Origin: Armigeres subalbatus
Lineage: Eukaryota > Arthropoda > Insecta > Diptera > Culicidae
Length of the DNA: 64,000 nucleotides
NCBI RefSeq assembly: GCF_024139115.2
Contig: NC_085141.1
Coordinates: forward strand, 42,219,065 to 42,283,064
Direction of reading: 5' to 3'
Positions within the stretch are counted from its first letter, which is position 1, and each line of letters begins with the position of its first letter. The position numbers and the translations under genes were made by a program. The notes under the pieces are model-generated. The model was not told the DNA's origin. It made no database searches and was given only the letters and a program-made list of their open reading frames with translations. Below, in pieces: positions 1 to 10,813 of this stretch.

Positions 1-1576
1 AATAAATATTAACAAAGAATACCAGAACAAGAATTTTTAAATAGGTATATCTAAAAGGAAATATTATTATTCTTGATAATTCGCTATTCTTTTTCTACAA
101 ACCAATAAAAAACGTGAACGAAATAACGGAATGCGCACAGCAAAATATGGATGAAAGTTGAATGATTTTTTCAAATAATTTATACAAAACGTGATTTTTC
201 TAAATAAAATATAGAACCAATGGATGTATATTCAATTTAACCCGCTTTTGCTGTCTTACCGAAACTGAAAGAAGCGACAGAGCGAAAATAAATCGTTAAA
301 AACGCGCAAGTTCTACTACAAACTCCCTACGGGGAACGGAAGTAGAGGATTTCCAACTTGAAGCCACATATTTACATTCCGTCGGTCAATTGATTGCGGT
401 CTGCGGCGCGGAATAGGGTGAGGTTGATTGTACAAGGGCTTGATGGTGGGCGTGCGGTGGTTGTGTTTTATTGGTTCGATTACGGTTCGATAATGGCACC
501 ACCAACGTCCTAACGGTGTGTATGTGAATTGCCGTACGGAATACCGAACAGTGTCAACCGAATGTGGAAAATGTAAAAATTAAATTAAAACAGTGAAAGT
601 TTGAGCGATGCAAATGGTGAGATGCGTAACATAAGCTCAATGAAAGTAAACTCGACGAAACCAAATGGGACCAACATAAAACGATACTAATGAAAAATAA
701 ACACTATCAAATGAAGAGAGAAAAACGCAAAGCGCAAAAGCCATATCCGGTGGGAAGGTAACGATTTCCCACCAATGATGAATCGAAAAGGGGTGGAAAT
801 AAATAGGTTTTTGAGGTGATTGGAGTGTTTTTCTTCGTTAATGACAAAAGATAGGAAAACATGTTGTAATGTGGAGACGATACGGAAACGAGTGATTCTT
901 GGGAACGAATGCACACAGACAGAGGGATAGAAGTGATGAAGAAAAATAAAAGAGGTGAGTTTTCAGTAATCAGGACTGAGTTTTTATGGATATGTGGGTA
1001 GTAATGATGAGGGGCGGAAGATAGATAAGGTATATGGCTAGGTCTAGGGAAAAAGCCAAAAAGAAGAACGTTCATCGTTGTCATCATCATTAGCATGATT
1101 GTTTTCAATTCTTGTAAGAAACAGAGAATAAAAATAAAATTTACCTTTGAAATGTTTGCCGCTTTACGTAGTTTCCACGAACGAATTCGATGATTTGTTT
1201 CTGTGTTTTGCCGCTATACCTGTTGAAGAGCGTTGAAAATGGATTATTCCTTTCGCTTATTTTTCGGTTTGATTATCTAACAATTCTTTTATTCTGCCAT
1301 TATTATATTATATAGGGGAACTGCTCCTTGAATTCATACCATGTACCCAAATCAATACCACTCGAAAACAAAGAATTGGTGGGCTAATTGTTTTATTTCT
1401 CAATTTTGTGATTTTTTTCAGCAGTGAGCACGCCAGAAAACAACAAAACACCACACAAATTGAGCCTAAATTGTCTGTTTTGCGAATGTTATTGATATAG
1501 GAGCATGTTATTAATAATGGAACAGATACCCTATACGTACGTAGTACGTTAGATTTTGAATCTCATATAAATCGAC
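1..1576. other. Noncoding stretch, no gene recognised
   Basis: I see no convincing coding region. The short ORFs here have no recognisable motif and low-complexity composition. Positions about 350-560 are less AT-rich and look like single-copy DNA. At about 1311-1480 there is a fragment of a dispersed repeat that begins with TAGGGGAACTG and contains the block TTTTTTCAGCAGTGAGCACG. The same block is at about 28820 and 41695. Confidence 0.6.
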
Positions 1577-1859
1577 GGGTCTTCCATATAAGGCTGAACC
1601 CGAAAGGCTGAAAAAAAATCTTACAAAAGGCTGAAACTCGAAAGGCTGAAAAATCGTAAGAAACCGATTTTAGTGGAAGAATTCACATTTGACGTTAATG
1701 GGGACACAAACTAAAATGATCCGGAACCTTCTTGTGACTTCTCGTTGTCTTTCAATTTTTATATGGAATTCTCTTTTTAGTCTGTACTTTCTCAAAAAAA
1801 ATGTGGAGGCAACATAGGAAGGAACAAGACTTTTATTGTTATTGGTTTTGGATTCTTGC

Positions 1860-2930
1860 CAGAATAACTTTCTTATTTCTTATTCTTTATTATTCCTTCT
1901 TTCCTTTACTTCATTCTCCATTTTCTCTTCTCCCTTTTTTTCTCTTTTTTTTTCTTCCGTTTTCCATCTTCTTCAACCCTTACTAGTTTCTTTCTTCTTT
2001 CCTCGTTCTACCTTCTTTCTTTTTAGTTCCATAGTTCTTCCTTCTCAATTCCTCCTTCCTTGTTCCTATTTCCTTCCTTTGCCTTCCTTGTTCCTTCTTT
2101 CTTCCTCCTACTTTTCATCTGTTTTCTTCTTCCTTAAGTTTTTTTTTGTTTTTCTTCTTTCTTCATTCTTCCCCTCTGCTTTCTTATTTCTTCCTTCTTC
2201 CTTTTGCTTGTATTTTCATCTTTCTTTTCCTTGTTTATTCTTCCTGTCTGTGGTATGACAAACAGACATAACACTCGTCAAATGTCCATCGTTCACTGAT
2301 TTACTGGTCAATTCAAATAATCATTAGTTTGCCAATCGATCACTCGTTGTGCGCGCATCGTTTTTGCTCTAGTTTGACGTTTCCTCACTACCGCCATCTG
2401 GTTCCTGATTTGCTGAACTAACTGAAATCAACAGATGTCGTTAGTTTTTGAACGACGATTAATTTGATGAGTAAATGTTCAATGTGGTATGTCTGTTTGT
2501 CTGTACTTATACCTTCCTTCTTCTGTCTTCTTTCTTCTTTGTTTCTTCTTGCTTCATCATTAATCCTTCTTCCATCTTTATTTTAATTTTTTCTTCTTCC
2601 TTCGTCTAGGTCCTTTCTTCAATCTTTCATAGTTTTTCCTTCTCCATTCTTCCGTCTTTTTCTTCTGTCTTCTTTCTTCCTTTTTCCTTCTGTCTCCCTT
2701 CTTCCTTGTTTTATGATTATTCTTTCTTCCATCTTTATCTTACTTTTTCCTGTTTCTATGTTCTTTCTTCAATTTTTCATTTTTTTCCTTCTCCTTTCTT
2801 CCGTCTTCTTCCTTCCTTCTTCTCTGTGCAATTTTTATTCTTTATTATTTACTCTTTATTGTTTGTTCTTTACTCTTTATTCTTTATTTTTCATTCATTG
2901 TTCTTTATTCTTTTTTCTTTGTCCTCAGGC
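1860..2930 (+). repeat. Polypyrimidine tracts (TTCTTCCTTC-type)
   Basis: Two long blocks (about 1860-2245 and 2510-2930) consist almost only of C and T on the plus strand, built from TTCTTCCTT-like words and later TATTCTTTATT-like words. About 260 bp of ordinary sequence separate them. ORFs here translate to runs of Phe, Ser and Leu and are composition artefacts. The TATTCTTTATT-like words recur at about 4430-4495 on the other side of the minisatellite, so they belong to the same element. Confidence 0.8.
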
Positions 2931-3059
2931 TTTTGAGTGTGAAATTGTGATTTGCCGAGTCATTACTTTGGTGTTATCTGGCTTTATGATCCTTTTGCTC
3001 AAAATTAATGCCATTACCATGTACTGAATGGAATCGATTTCTATTATTTATTTTCCTCG

Positions 3060-4340
3060 CAGGATTCTCTCATAATTCTCTTCATAATTTTCTCAGAAAT
3101 CTTCTCACGACTCTCTCGGGATTCTTTAAAAGCCTCCCTAGGATTCTCTTTCTCTGGACTCTATCGCAAACCCCAACAGGATCCTGTCAGTATCCTCTTC
3201 TGCATTCTTTAAGAATTCTCCTTAAAAATCGCTCAAAATACTCAAAATCCAAGAGAATCCTTTTCAAGGGTTCTGAGATAATCCTGTCGAGGATTCTGGG
3301 AGAATCTGATCTAGGATTCTGAGAGAATCTTGTCGAGCAATCTGAGAGAATTTTATCGAGGATTCTGAGAGAATCCTGTTGAGGATTCTAAGAAAATCCT
3401 GTCGAGGATTCTGAAAAAATCTGATCGAGGATTCTGGGAGAATCTTGTCGAGGATTCTGAGAGTATCCTGTCGATGATTCTGAGAGAATTCTGTCGATGA
3501 TTTTGAGAATCCTGTTAAGGATTCTGAGAAAATCCTGTAAAGGATCCTGAGAGAATCCTGTCAAGGATCCCGAGAGAATCCTGTCAAGGATTTTGAGAGA
3601 ATCATGTGAAGGATTCTGAGAGAATCCTGTCGAGGATTCTGCGAGAATCCTGTCGAGGATTCTGAGAGAATCCTGTCAAGGATACTGAGAAAATCATGTC
3701 GAGGATTCTGAGAGATACCAGTTGACGATTCTGAGAAAATCCTATCGAGGAATCTGAGAAAATCCTACCGAGGATTCTGAGAGAATCCTATCGAGGATTC
3801 TGAGAGAATCCTGTCGAGGATTCTGAGAGAATACTGTCGATAATTTTGAAAGAATCCTTTCGATGATTTTGAGAATCCTGTCGAGGATTCCGAGAGAATT
3901 CTGTCGAGGATTCTGAGAAAATCATGTCGAGGATTCTGAGAGAATTCTGTCGAGGAATCTTAGAAAATCCTGTCAAGAAAACTTTGAGAATCCTGTTGAG
4001 GAATCTTTGAGAATCCTAGCATCCAGTCAAGGATTTTGAAAGAATTTGATTTTCATTCTCTCAGAATTCTAAACAGGATTCTCTCAGATCCCCTAATAGG
4101 TTTCTCTCCGAACCCTTCACAAGATTCTGTCAGAATCCCTAACTGAATTCTCGCAGAATCGTTAACTTCTCTTACAATACTTGACTGAGAGAAATCATCT
4201 AAGGATTCCAAGAGGAGCTTGTGAAGGATTCTGATGGAATCCAATTAAAGATTTTGAGAAAATCTTGTTGAGGATTCTGAAAGAATCTCGTTGAGTATTC
4301 TAGGAGAATTCTGTTAAGGATGTTGAAAGTAACGAAATAT
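3060..4340. repeat. 23-bp minisatellite array
   Basis: Tandem copies of a unit close to GAGGATTCTGAGAGAATCC plus TGTC run through most of this interval, with substitutions in nearly every copy. Copies at about 3060-3230 and 4060-4170 are in the opposite orientation (GGATTCTCTCA type), so the array contains orientation switches. The unit is partly self-complementary (GGATTCT and AGAATCC). ORFs in the array, on both strands, are repeats in translation and not genes. Confidence 0.85.
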
Positions 4341-4690
4341 TTCTTCCATCCTGTGAAAAATCGAAGGAAATTGTGTGAGAGATAACAAAAAAAATCTGTG
4401 ATGGATTCTCTAAGAATCCTTAACTGGTTTTTCTATTATTTATTCTTTATTCTTCATTCTCCATTCTTTATTTTTGAATCCTCATTCTCATATAATTTTT
4501 CATTATCCACTATTCAACCAGTCAACATGGTTGGGATTCATTTCATCCTATCAATTTCAGCCTTTAGATACATTTCAGCTTTCTGATACTTTCAGTCTTT
4601 CGGGATTTTAGCCTTTTGAGTTCAACCTTATGAGTGTTCAGCTTTATGTGTTTCAGCCTTTCATAGGACACCCAAATCAACTACAAAAAA

Positions 4691-4991
4691 ATTACAACTC
4701 AATATAGAATTTATATTGGTCTGAGCAAACTTTTCTTTTAATTCAATACAAAATTTTCAAAACGACGTATCTGCTTTTCTAAACAAAGATTCAAACGTCG
4801 ATTTGTCAAAATCTGATAGCACTCCCACGCAAACCATCAATGCGTAGGTGAAATTTTATGCTACCTGTTAATGGTGTTGGTTTGCGTGGGAGTGCTATCA
4901 GATTCGTTGATTTGACGTTTTAATCTTTGTTTACAAAAGCAGATAAGTCGTTTTGAAAATTTGGTATAGAATTACTCACTCAGGTTGTAAT
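4691..4991. mobile_element. Foldback MITE, about 300 bp
   Basis: The ends are ATTACAAC and its inverse GTTGTAAT. Long inverted arms (about 4735-4828 and 4877-4975) share GATAGCACTCCCACGCAAACC-type sequence and the AACGACGTATCTGCTTTTCT block, with a few mismatches. The loop is about 50 bp. There is no coding capacity and no clear TSD. It lies 17 bp to the right of the end of the preceding foldback element. Confidence 0.7.
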
Positions 4992-5205
4992 CTTCTTGGG
5001 CGTTTTGAATCTGAAAATATCGAAACCGACAGTATTAAATCCCATAGATCAAATCGAAATATTCGTCCATTCTTGGTGGGAGTGAGTTGAAAATAAATGT
5101 TTACGTGGATGTTCTATATAGTTATTTAAAAATTTCGTATTCATCTATTATACTGTCATGCAATTTACAAATCTAATCACATTTTTGTTTTATATCAACT
5201 CTTAT

Positions 5206-5744
5206 TATGCTGTCGGACTTAAGTAACTCTTTGTCTTTCTGAATTTTGAAGAAATCATTATATTTCGACCAAAGAGAATATTATAAAAACACTCAAGGGA
5301 ATTTACCTGAATTTTCATCAACCGAGGGTTCATATTTTTCGGACCACGGACTTCGAACTTACAGACCTCTGAAAGGACAAAAAATAGGACCATCACTTTG
5401 GGTTAATTTTACAGGATCATAACTTGAGAATTGAACCATGATCATCGGCCCAATGATAGCTATTTACCAATATGGTTTGACATAGTGAACAAGTTTTTTG
5501 TCTTGTTTCTAAGTTTTAGAGATATTAAAGGTGGTCCTATTTTTTGTCCTTTCAGAGGTCTGTAAGTTCGAAGTCCGTTTTCCGAAAATTATGTATTCTC
5601 GGCTGAGGCAATGTCAGATAAATTCTCTCGGGCAGCCAAAATTTCAGCTCGATTGCCCAACTACAAGCCGAGATACAGCCCTCCAAAGTTGGTCATTTTG
5701 TATAAAAAACGGCCTGTGGTCTTATAGTTTTGTCCGACACTGTA
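5206..5744. mobile_element. Foldback MITE with TACAGTGTCGGAC ends
   Basis: The right end, read inverted, is TACAGTGTCGGACAAAA; the left end is a degraded form of it (TGTCGGAC at 5211). Internal inverted arms of about 50 bp are almost perfect (about 5340-5391 and 5533-5583), centred on a GTCCTTTCAGAGGTCTGTAA block. This layout fits a non-autonomous Tc1/mariner-type element with TA target. ORFs on both strands across the arms are mirror images of the same repeat. Confidence 0.65.
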
Positions 5745-5959
5745 GTAAGCATTCTCAATGACAACGTAATGACTAAGTTGATGAATAAGAACGATTACAT
5801 TACATTTTATGTTTCAATTCTAAATGTCAAAAATTGTAACGAATAATACCACAAGAAAATAAATATTCAAAGCACGGATTGGTAGCGGAATTTTAGTAGC
5901 TACCAATAAAAACTGTTGCGAACACCCTGATTAATAACATCAAGATTTTTTTGACTTAC

Positions 5960-6120
5960 CTAAATGAACTACCCCGAGACAATACCCGCGCTTTCCGCCT
6001 CTGCACGTTCTGAACGGCAGAACATCGGAAGAACCCATGGTTCTCAACGCACTTCTTCCAGAAGTTTTTGCACTCGTTCCGGCCCTCGAAGAAGAACTCC
6101 ACCGTATCTTTATGGTACAT
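5960..6120 (-). CDS. Cdep: FERM-domain protein, exon 4 of those visible (end of F3 lobe and FERM-adjacent region)
   Basis: This minus-strand exon starts after the acceptor TTTGTAG and ends before the donor GTAAGTC. It encodes about 53 residues plus two bases: VEFFFEGRNECKNFWKKC, then VENHGFFR, then VLSRGSSFR. FWK-C-VE-H-FFR is the hallmark helix closing the F3 (PH-like) lobe of FERM domains, and SRGSSFR is the start of the FERM-adjacent segment in FARP proteins. It joins in phase to the preceding exon. The following exon, expected to begin with YSG, was not found between 1 and 5959, so the gene runs on outside the window or after a long intron. No frame damage is seen. Confidence 0.85.
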
Positions 6121-6183
6121 CTACAAATGTGAAACATAATTTTTAGACACCTTGTCATCCCGGAAGTGTCATCCAATACTCAC

Positions 6184-6427
6184 GTAGTTCTCCGGGTGCA
6201 GTTTGATGAGAAACTTTTTTCGCTTGAACGATATTTTGCGGATTTTCGCCCACGAGAAGGTGTTTATTCGAGTGATACCCTGGAAGACGGCGATGCCCAT
6301 GTGAGCGACGGCCAAATTGAGCGGAACGCCCTCGTGGTCTTTGGCCGGGTGCATTTTCATTCCATACAGCTCACAGCGTCGGGCCGTTTCCAGCAGGTTG
6401 AGATCCGCTTCCGCCGGTGATTGTCCT
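6184..6427 (-). CDS. Cdep: FERM-domain protein, exon 3 of those visible (F2/F3 junction)
   Basis: The exon lies between acceptor TTTTGCAG and donor GTGAGT. The first base completes an isoleucine codon split by the 59-bp intron, followed by 81 whole codons. It encodes [20 protein letters not shown], then [14 protein letters not shown], then [20 protein letters not shown] ending at LHPENY. These are the end of the F2 acyl-CoA-binding-like lobe and the first strands of the F3 lobe. [13 protein letters not shown] is typical of the FARP/FRMD7 group rather than of protein 4.1 or ERM proteins. FERM domains link membrane lipids and receptors to the cytoskeleton; FARP proteins also carry a RhoGEF and PH domains further on, which are not visible here. 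Confidence 0.88.
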
Positions 6428-6486
6428 CTGCAAAACAAATTTACATGACAGCTTTATTAAGAAACCGTGAAAAATGAAATACTTAC

Positions 6487-6610
6487 ATGTGCTTTTTATG
6501 GTTCTCCATAATCCTTCGCTGCATGGTGTGATCCTGTTGTGGCACAAATCGGTACGAAGACAAATACGTATGATCCGGGTAATCTTCTGGGGCATAATCA
6601 CCACAGGAGG
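6487..6610 (-). CDS. Cdep: FERM-domain protein, exon 2 of those visible (F2 lobe)
   Basis: The exon runs from acceptor ATTGCAG to donor GTAAGT. Two bases at its start complete an alanine codon begun in the previous exon. It encodes SCGDYAPEDYPDHTYLSSYR, FVPQQDHTMQRRIMENHKKH and two bases of the next codon. The pattern GDY-P-D-P...L..Y.F.P.Q....-I.E.HK.H is the middle of the F2 alpha-helical lobe of FERM domains. The flanking introns are 62 and 59 bp, a size common in mosquito and fly genes. All four exons keep phase, which supports a functional gene. Confidence 0.88.
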
Positions 6611-6672
6611 CTGCAATCGGAAAGTACGCTTAATCTACCAAAATCTACAGATCTGATTTGAAAACTGCTTAC

Positions 6673-7003
6673 CTTGTACTATATAACTGGCCATTAGTGC
6701 AGCGGTGTTGTCATTGCACTGCAGACTGCCGGTGGCCAGATCCCGCTTGACTTGCAAACAGAACAGGTACCGGGTGTACTCCTCTTCTAGTTGCAGCGGA
6801 TCTGGGGTGTAGAATTTAACGCAAAACCGTAGCATCGGTTCGATAAGCGAAAGGCCGACCTGTCGGTTTAGCGGTTTCTCCAGATCCAGCCAGTACTTTG
6901 TGCCGGACGGTGCCTCCTGGTACTCCAAACCGAAGTAGTCCGCCTCTAGCAGGTTCAACTGTCGGCAGACTTGTTCGAACAATACCTTCCCTAGTGCTTT
7001 TGC
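6673..7003 (-). CDS. Cdep: FERM-domain protein, exon 1 of those visible (F1 lobe and start of F2)
   Basis: The exon starts directly after TTTTACAG and ends before GTAAGC; it has 110 codons plus one base. It encodes AKALGKVLFEQVCRQLNLLE, then ADYFGLEY, KYWLDLEKPLNRQVG, RFCVKFYTPDP, EEYTRYLFCLQVKRD and CNDNTAALMASYIVQ. DYFGL and W-LD--K are the signature of the ubiquitin-like F1 lobe; TRYLF-LQ-K-D begins the F2 lobe. Spacing and wording fit the FARP class, so the likely Drosophila counterpart is Cdep; that assignment is from memory of the family and is inference. The initiator exon (start codon and first F1 strands) was not found upstream within the window, so a very long first intron is likely. 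Confidence 0.88.
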
Positions 7004-7019
7004 CTGTAAAATAAACAAA

Positions 7020-9140
7020 CAACCAAAAGTGGAAAATTAGATTCAATCAATCACAAACCAAAATTGAATTTCTCTTGATTTCTTCACAGAGTAGGAATCA
7101 ACTGTGTTGCAAATAAAAACCATTGCTGATTCAATTAATCCGAAAGCTATCACACCGTTCTTGCGATGAACGAAGAGATGATAAATGAGTAGAATTGATT
7201 CCCCGTGCTCATTCATCGCCCTCCGTTGAATGTGCATTTTTTCATCACCGACCAACCTCGAAACAAAACCAAACTCTCCGAAGAAGCAGAGGATGGAGTT
7301 GGGGGTTTGTCTGTAAAAGTTGATAGAATGTAGGTACATAGTATTTCAGTTGTACTCCGAACAAAAGAGCAACGCTAATTGGTTTGATTTAATGGAACAT
7401 CCTCCCGACAGCTCATATTCTCTCGGGGGAGGTTCGACGATGTAATTGATTCGGCATAGCTAATTGAGTTTTCTGGGAATGTACTACTAGATGATAGCAC
7501 TCAGCGGATTGAGTTTGAGGCCGTCAATCAATTATGCAATAGTAGGGGTTCGAAGATTTTTTTAAATAGATTTTTGATGGAAATCAAATTTAGCCACTAA
7601 TTATAATTTTGAAGGTTATCAATGAAGGGACTGCGTGTTGGGTGTTGCAAGATTAAAAGAGGGTGGATTCGAGGGTGGATGGGGCCTTCCTTAGCTAAAT
7701 GATAAGGAATACGTTCCTAAAATAAAAGCTCTGATTAATATTTTGAGTCCTTAGTCCAATCTCACCAATTTCCAATAGGAACTAATAAGATAAGATTCCT
7801 CGTCGAATGCAATTTGTTTCGAGCAAATCGGGGTTACGGATAGGTACCTGAAAATGAATTAGTTTTCTGCGCACATACATACAGACAGACATCACCTCGA
7901 TTCATTGAGCTGAGTTGATAGTCCTATCAAAAATTCGTTTTTGGAGTGAACATATAACGTTTTCTTTACACTTTGGTGTACAAGAAAGACAAAAAGGCAC
8001 GAGCATATTTGTTTTCTTTCCTCGTCTATAGTCGCAACTTTTATCAATTGAAAGAATATCAACCTCCAGCAAAGCACTACTACAGTTATAAGCTGAAGGT
8101 ATATCCTATAATAAGCAAGGTTATACATACACTATACTGAGAGCAGTCGAAATAAGTTTCTGAATTACGAGATGAATCAGTCTTGGACTGAAAGTCACGC
8201 TTACAAAGAAAAATAAAGTTTCCGAATACACGTATTTTTCCCGATACACGAGCCTTATGATTCTTACTAAACTTTTGTTCCTTAGTACGCCCGCATATAC
8301 ACTGGATCCACTTGAAGGATTTCCGTGGGCACAAATGCCGTAGTTCTAAATATAGCATTTCCATTTTGTTATCGTCGTTGTCGCCCGTCGGAAACGTGAT
8401 TGGGCTGCGAGATTTGAGTACGGTCGGATTAGTTACCCCGTTTTCCTCCCTGACTATAAGAATACCATAGACGTGTCGGCGTCAAACAACATATTATTAT
8501 GTGATATTATACAAACATGATGAAGTCTTGGTATAGCACACCCAAGATAATGTCTTATATAGGCCAGTCCCTTTTCCACTTGAACTCATGTTTATGAGAA
8601 GGTGCTAAATAAAATATTCATATCGGTAATCGGGCGAGTCCAATGTTGTGTGCAATGTGTTTGTTTTACATCTGAACATTCTAACTCACAATTAGAATAA
8701 GCTCCGATGTGTGATATTTCGATTCAATTAGAATGCAAAATCGTTTTAGAAATAAAGAACCTTTATGGAATTAGTCCTTTTAAATTAGCTTTAACATCTT
8801 TTTGTTTACTAGTAAAATTATAACTTCTTTGTTTTGTTATGAGCAATTTTAAGGAATCTATTTCAAAACATCACTCAATACAATCATACAGACGAACTGC
8901 ATTTGGAAACCATGGCCATCGCCTATGGTACATACATACATAGTAATGTAAATCAATAAGTGTTAAGCTGCATCTATTGTTATAAACACAAACATACGTA
9001 ACTGCTATAACATTTTGCTGAAAATCCTGTCGCCTACAAGTTGTGTGACATTGTCAACAAAAGGCGCTGGTACAGGATATCAAACACGTAGGTAACTTTC
9101 CTGTGTTTGCGAAATTGACAATTATATAAATTCAAAACAA
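7020..9140. other. Probable intron with repeat relics
   Basis: No exon or gene recognised. About 7735-8000 is a decayed copy of the TGCCTTTCTCGT repeat family described at 45022-45421: it keeps the AATAGGAAC block, the CGTCGAATGCAA block, an ACATACATACAGACAG microsatellite and the GAGCTGAGTTGAT block, in plus orientation. The rest is AT-rich and without visible structure. Confidence 0.55.
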
Positions 9141-9817
9141 CCGTTGCACAGTGTTCGATTTCGTCGATTTCACGATCAAAATTGAATAACTTTGAAACCG
9201 TTGATTTTGGACGTTTGGTGTCTTCTACAAAGTTTTTAGACATGAAAAGACGCATCTTTTGATGTAATGAAATTGATGATTAATCCACCTACAAGTGAGA
9301 TAAAAAATTTCTTTTCGCCAATAACATAAATAGAGAATTGATTTCTTCAGAACAGGTGTAGAGTTTGACATTGCGAGAAACTTCGTAGAACATTCCGAAG
9401 CTCTATCTACTAAAGGTATCGAAATATGAGCGTCATCCGAGGATGACCCCCTTAAAAACAGTTTTTTTAATTAAACTTTTCAACAAGATTTTTTACATTT
9501 TCGTGATATTCTACAAAGTTATTCGGGTCAACAAAATACGCATTTTGATTACTGTAGAGAGTTTCTACCTTTTAAACTAAAAAAGTTATTTAAGTTTTTC
9601 TATTTTTTTAGGCTAACTTTTCCCTTAAGTAACTCCTTCCGGCGCAAAATGGCGCAGTTGGTTCAGATAGCATCTGAAATTCCTAGCTTACTGCTATAAC
9701 TGACCTGCGAAACCCCTTGTATGCAAGAATGGGTAGGGTATGTTACATTTAGAAGAATTGTACAATGTATTGGAGTTCGAAACACTCGATTTCACGATCA
9801 AAACTGAATTACTTTTA

Positions 9818-10813
9818 GGGGAGACTGGGTAGACTTGATCCCCTTTTCTGATTTTCGATGTATCACAGCCAAAAATAAATAAACATACGCGATTTCCACA
9901 CAGACTCTTTAAGAAATATAGTATTTAACATTACTGATGTATGGCAGTCCTTAAATTATTGTTGTTATTGATACACAATCGATTTTTTGGATTGCTGTTG
10001 ATCGACTTTCAAAATATTCGGGGGAAATTGATCCCTCTCCAATAACTTGCTTTGATAAAATTGGAAAGGTGCCGGATTGCTGCTGATCGACTTTCAAAAT
10101 ATTCGGGGGAAATTGATCCCTCTCCAATAACTTGCTTTGATAAAATTGGAAAGGTGCCCTCAGATTTTTTAAATATTTTTCCTTCAAAATACGAGTGATT
10201 TTCGAATTGCTGTGCGTATACATGAACGATTTTTGTTATTGAATTCGGCAGCACATACAATTTTAAAATTTGGGGAGACTTGATCCCCTTTCTACGATAT
10301 CTACGCAATAAATAATTTTTCCTGCCAATCCTTCATCAAATCTGTCGAATGTACAAAAAAATAGAAGCCTGAGAACAGATTTATATTTTTTTGAATTTTT
10401 TCGCCAAATTTTTGTATGGGTGACTAAGGGGGGATCAAGTGTCCCCATTTTGAGGCAATAACTTCAAATCCAAATATCATAAAACTTTGATGGATTTTTG
10501 ACATTTTTATCAGTACAGATCATTAAGCATATTTATGGCTTTGTGCTGTGAAAAAATGAAAGCATTTGGTCATTGTTATAAAAAGTTGTTCAAATTTTGC
10601 GTGGCCAATAAAAAAAATCTTTAGGAAGGTCAAAACATACAAACCGCCCTGCAGAATAAATAAGTTTGTCAATCCAAAAAATAACTCGCCACATAAAGGT
10701 CATTTGTTTAGAGGATCTGTACTAAAAAATACGCTAGAACAAAACTACTTTAGTTCTCGATAAAACAGGGGTTGATCAAGTCTCCCCGGGGATCAAGTCT
10801 ACCCACGTTCCCC
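9818..10813. mobile_element. TA-flanked non-autonomous element nested in the foldback arm
   Basis: The left end is GGGGAGACTGGGTAGACTTG and the right end, read inverted, GGGGAACGTGGGTAGACTTG; about 23 of 26 TIR positions agree. It is flanked by TA on both sides (9816-9817, 10814-10815). The uninterrupted opposite arm of the host foldback shows the empty site, which confirms the boundaries and the 2-bp TA duplication. Motifs like GGGGAGACTTGATCCCC recur inside (about 10271 and 10427). No transposase ORF. TA targets fit the Tc1/mariner group. Confidence 0.8.
9980..10156. repeat. Two tandem copies of an 87-bp unit
   Basis: A unit containing CTGATCGACTTTCAAAATAT and AATAACTTGCTTTGATAAAA occurs twice in direct tandem inside the TA-flanked element, with very few differences. 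The two overlapping minus-strand ORFs here translate this repeat and are not genes. Confidence 0.8.

Larger units (their letters stand above)
1577..4673. mobile_element. Foldback DNA element carrying a 23-bp minisatellite
   Basis: The left end reads GGGTCTTCCATATAAGGCTG and the right end, read inverted, GGGTGTCCTATGAAAGGCTG. Both ends continue as short repeats of an AAGGCTGAAA-type motif in opposite orientation (about 1590-1660 and 4560-4665). The element is flanked by AAATCGAC (1569-1576) and AAATCAAC (4674-4681), an 8-bp TSD with one mismatch. Inside are two pyrimidine-rich tracts and a long 23-bp minisatellite. No transposase is visible. The GGG/CCC ends, 8-bp TSD and repetitive subterminal arms suggest a non-autonomous MULE-like or similar DNA transposon. 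The superfamily is inference; the boundaries are read directly. Confidence 0.7.

Noticed and set aside
1801..2258. ORFs in the pyrimidine-rich block
   Set aside because: Almost only Phe, Ser and Leu from TTC/TCT/CTT words; composition artefact.
3240..4340. CRISPR-like array
   Set aside because: The units are contiguous 23-bp tandem repeats without unique spacers; the window is eukaryotic.
6371..6616. Overlapping ORFs on both strands around the FERM exons
   Set aside because: They read through introns or in the wrong frame; only the spliced minus-strand frame gives FERM motifs.
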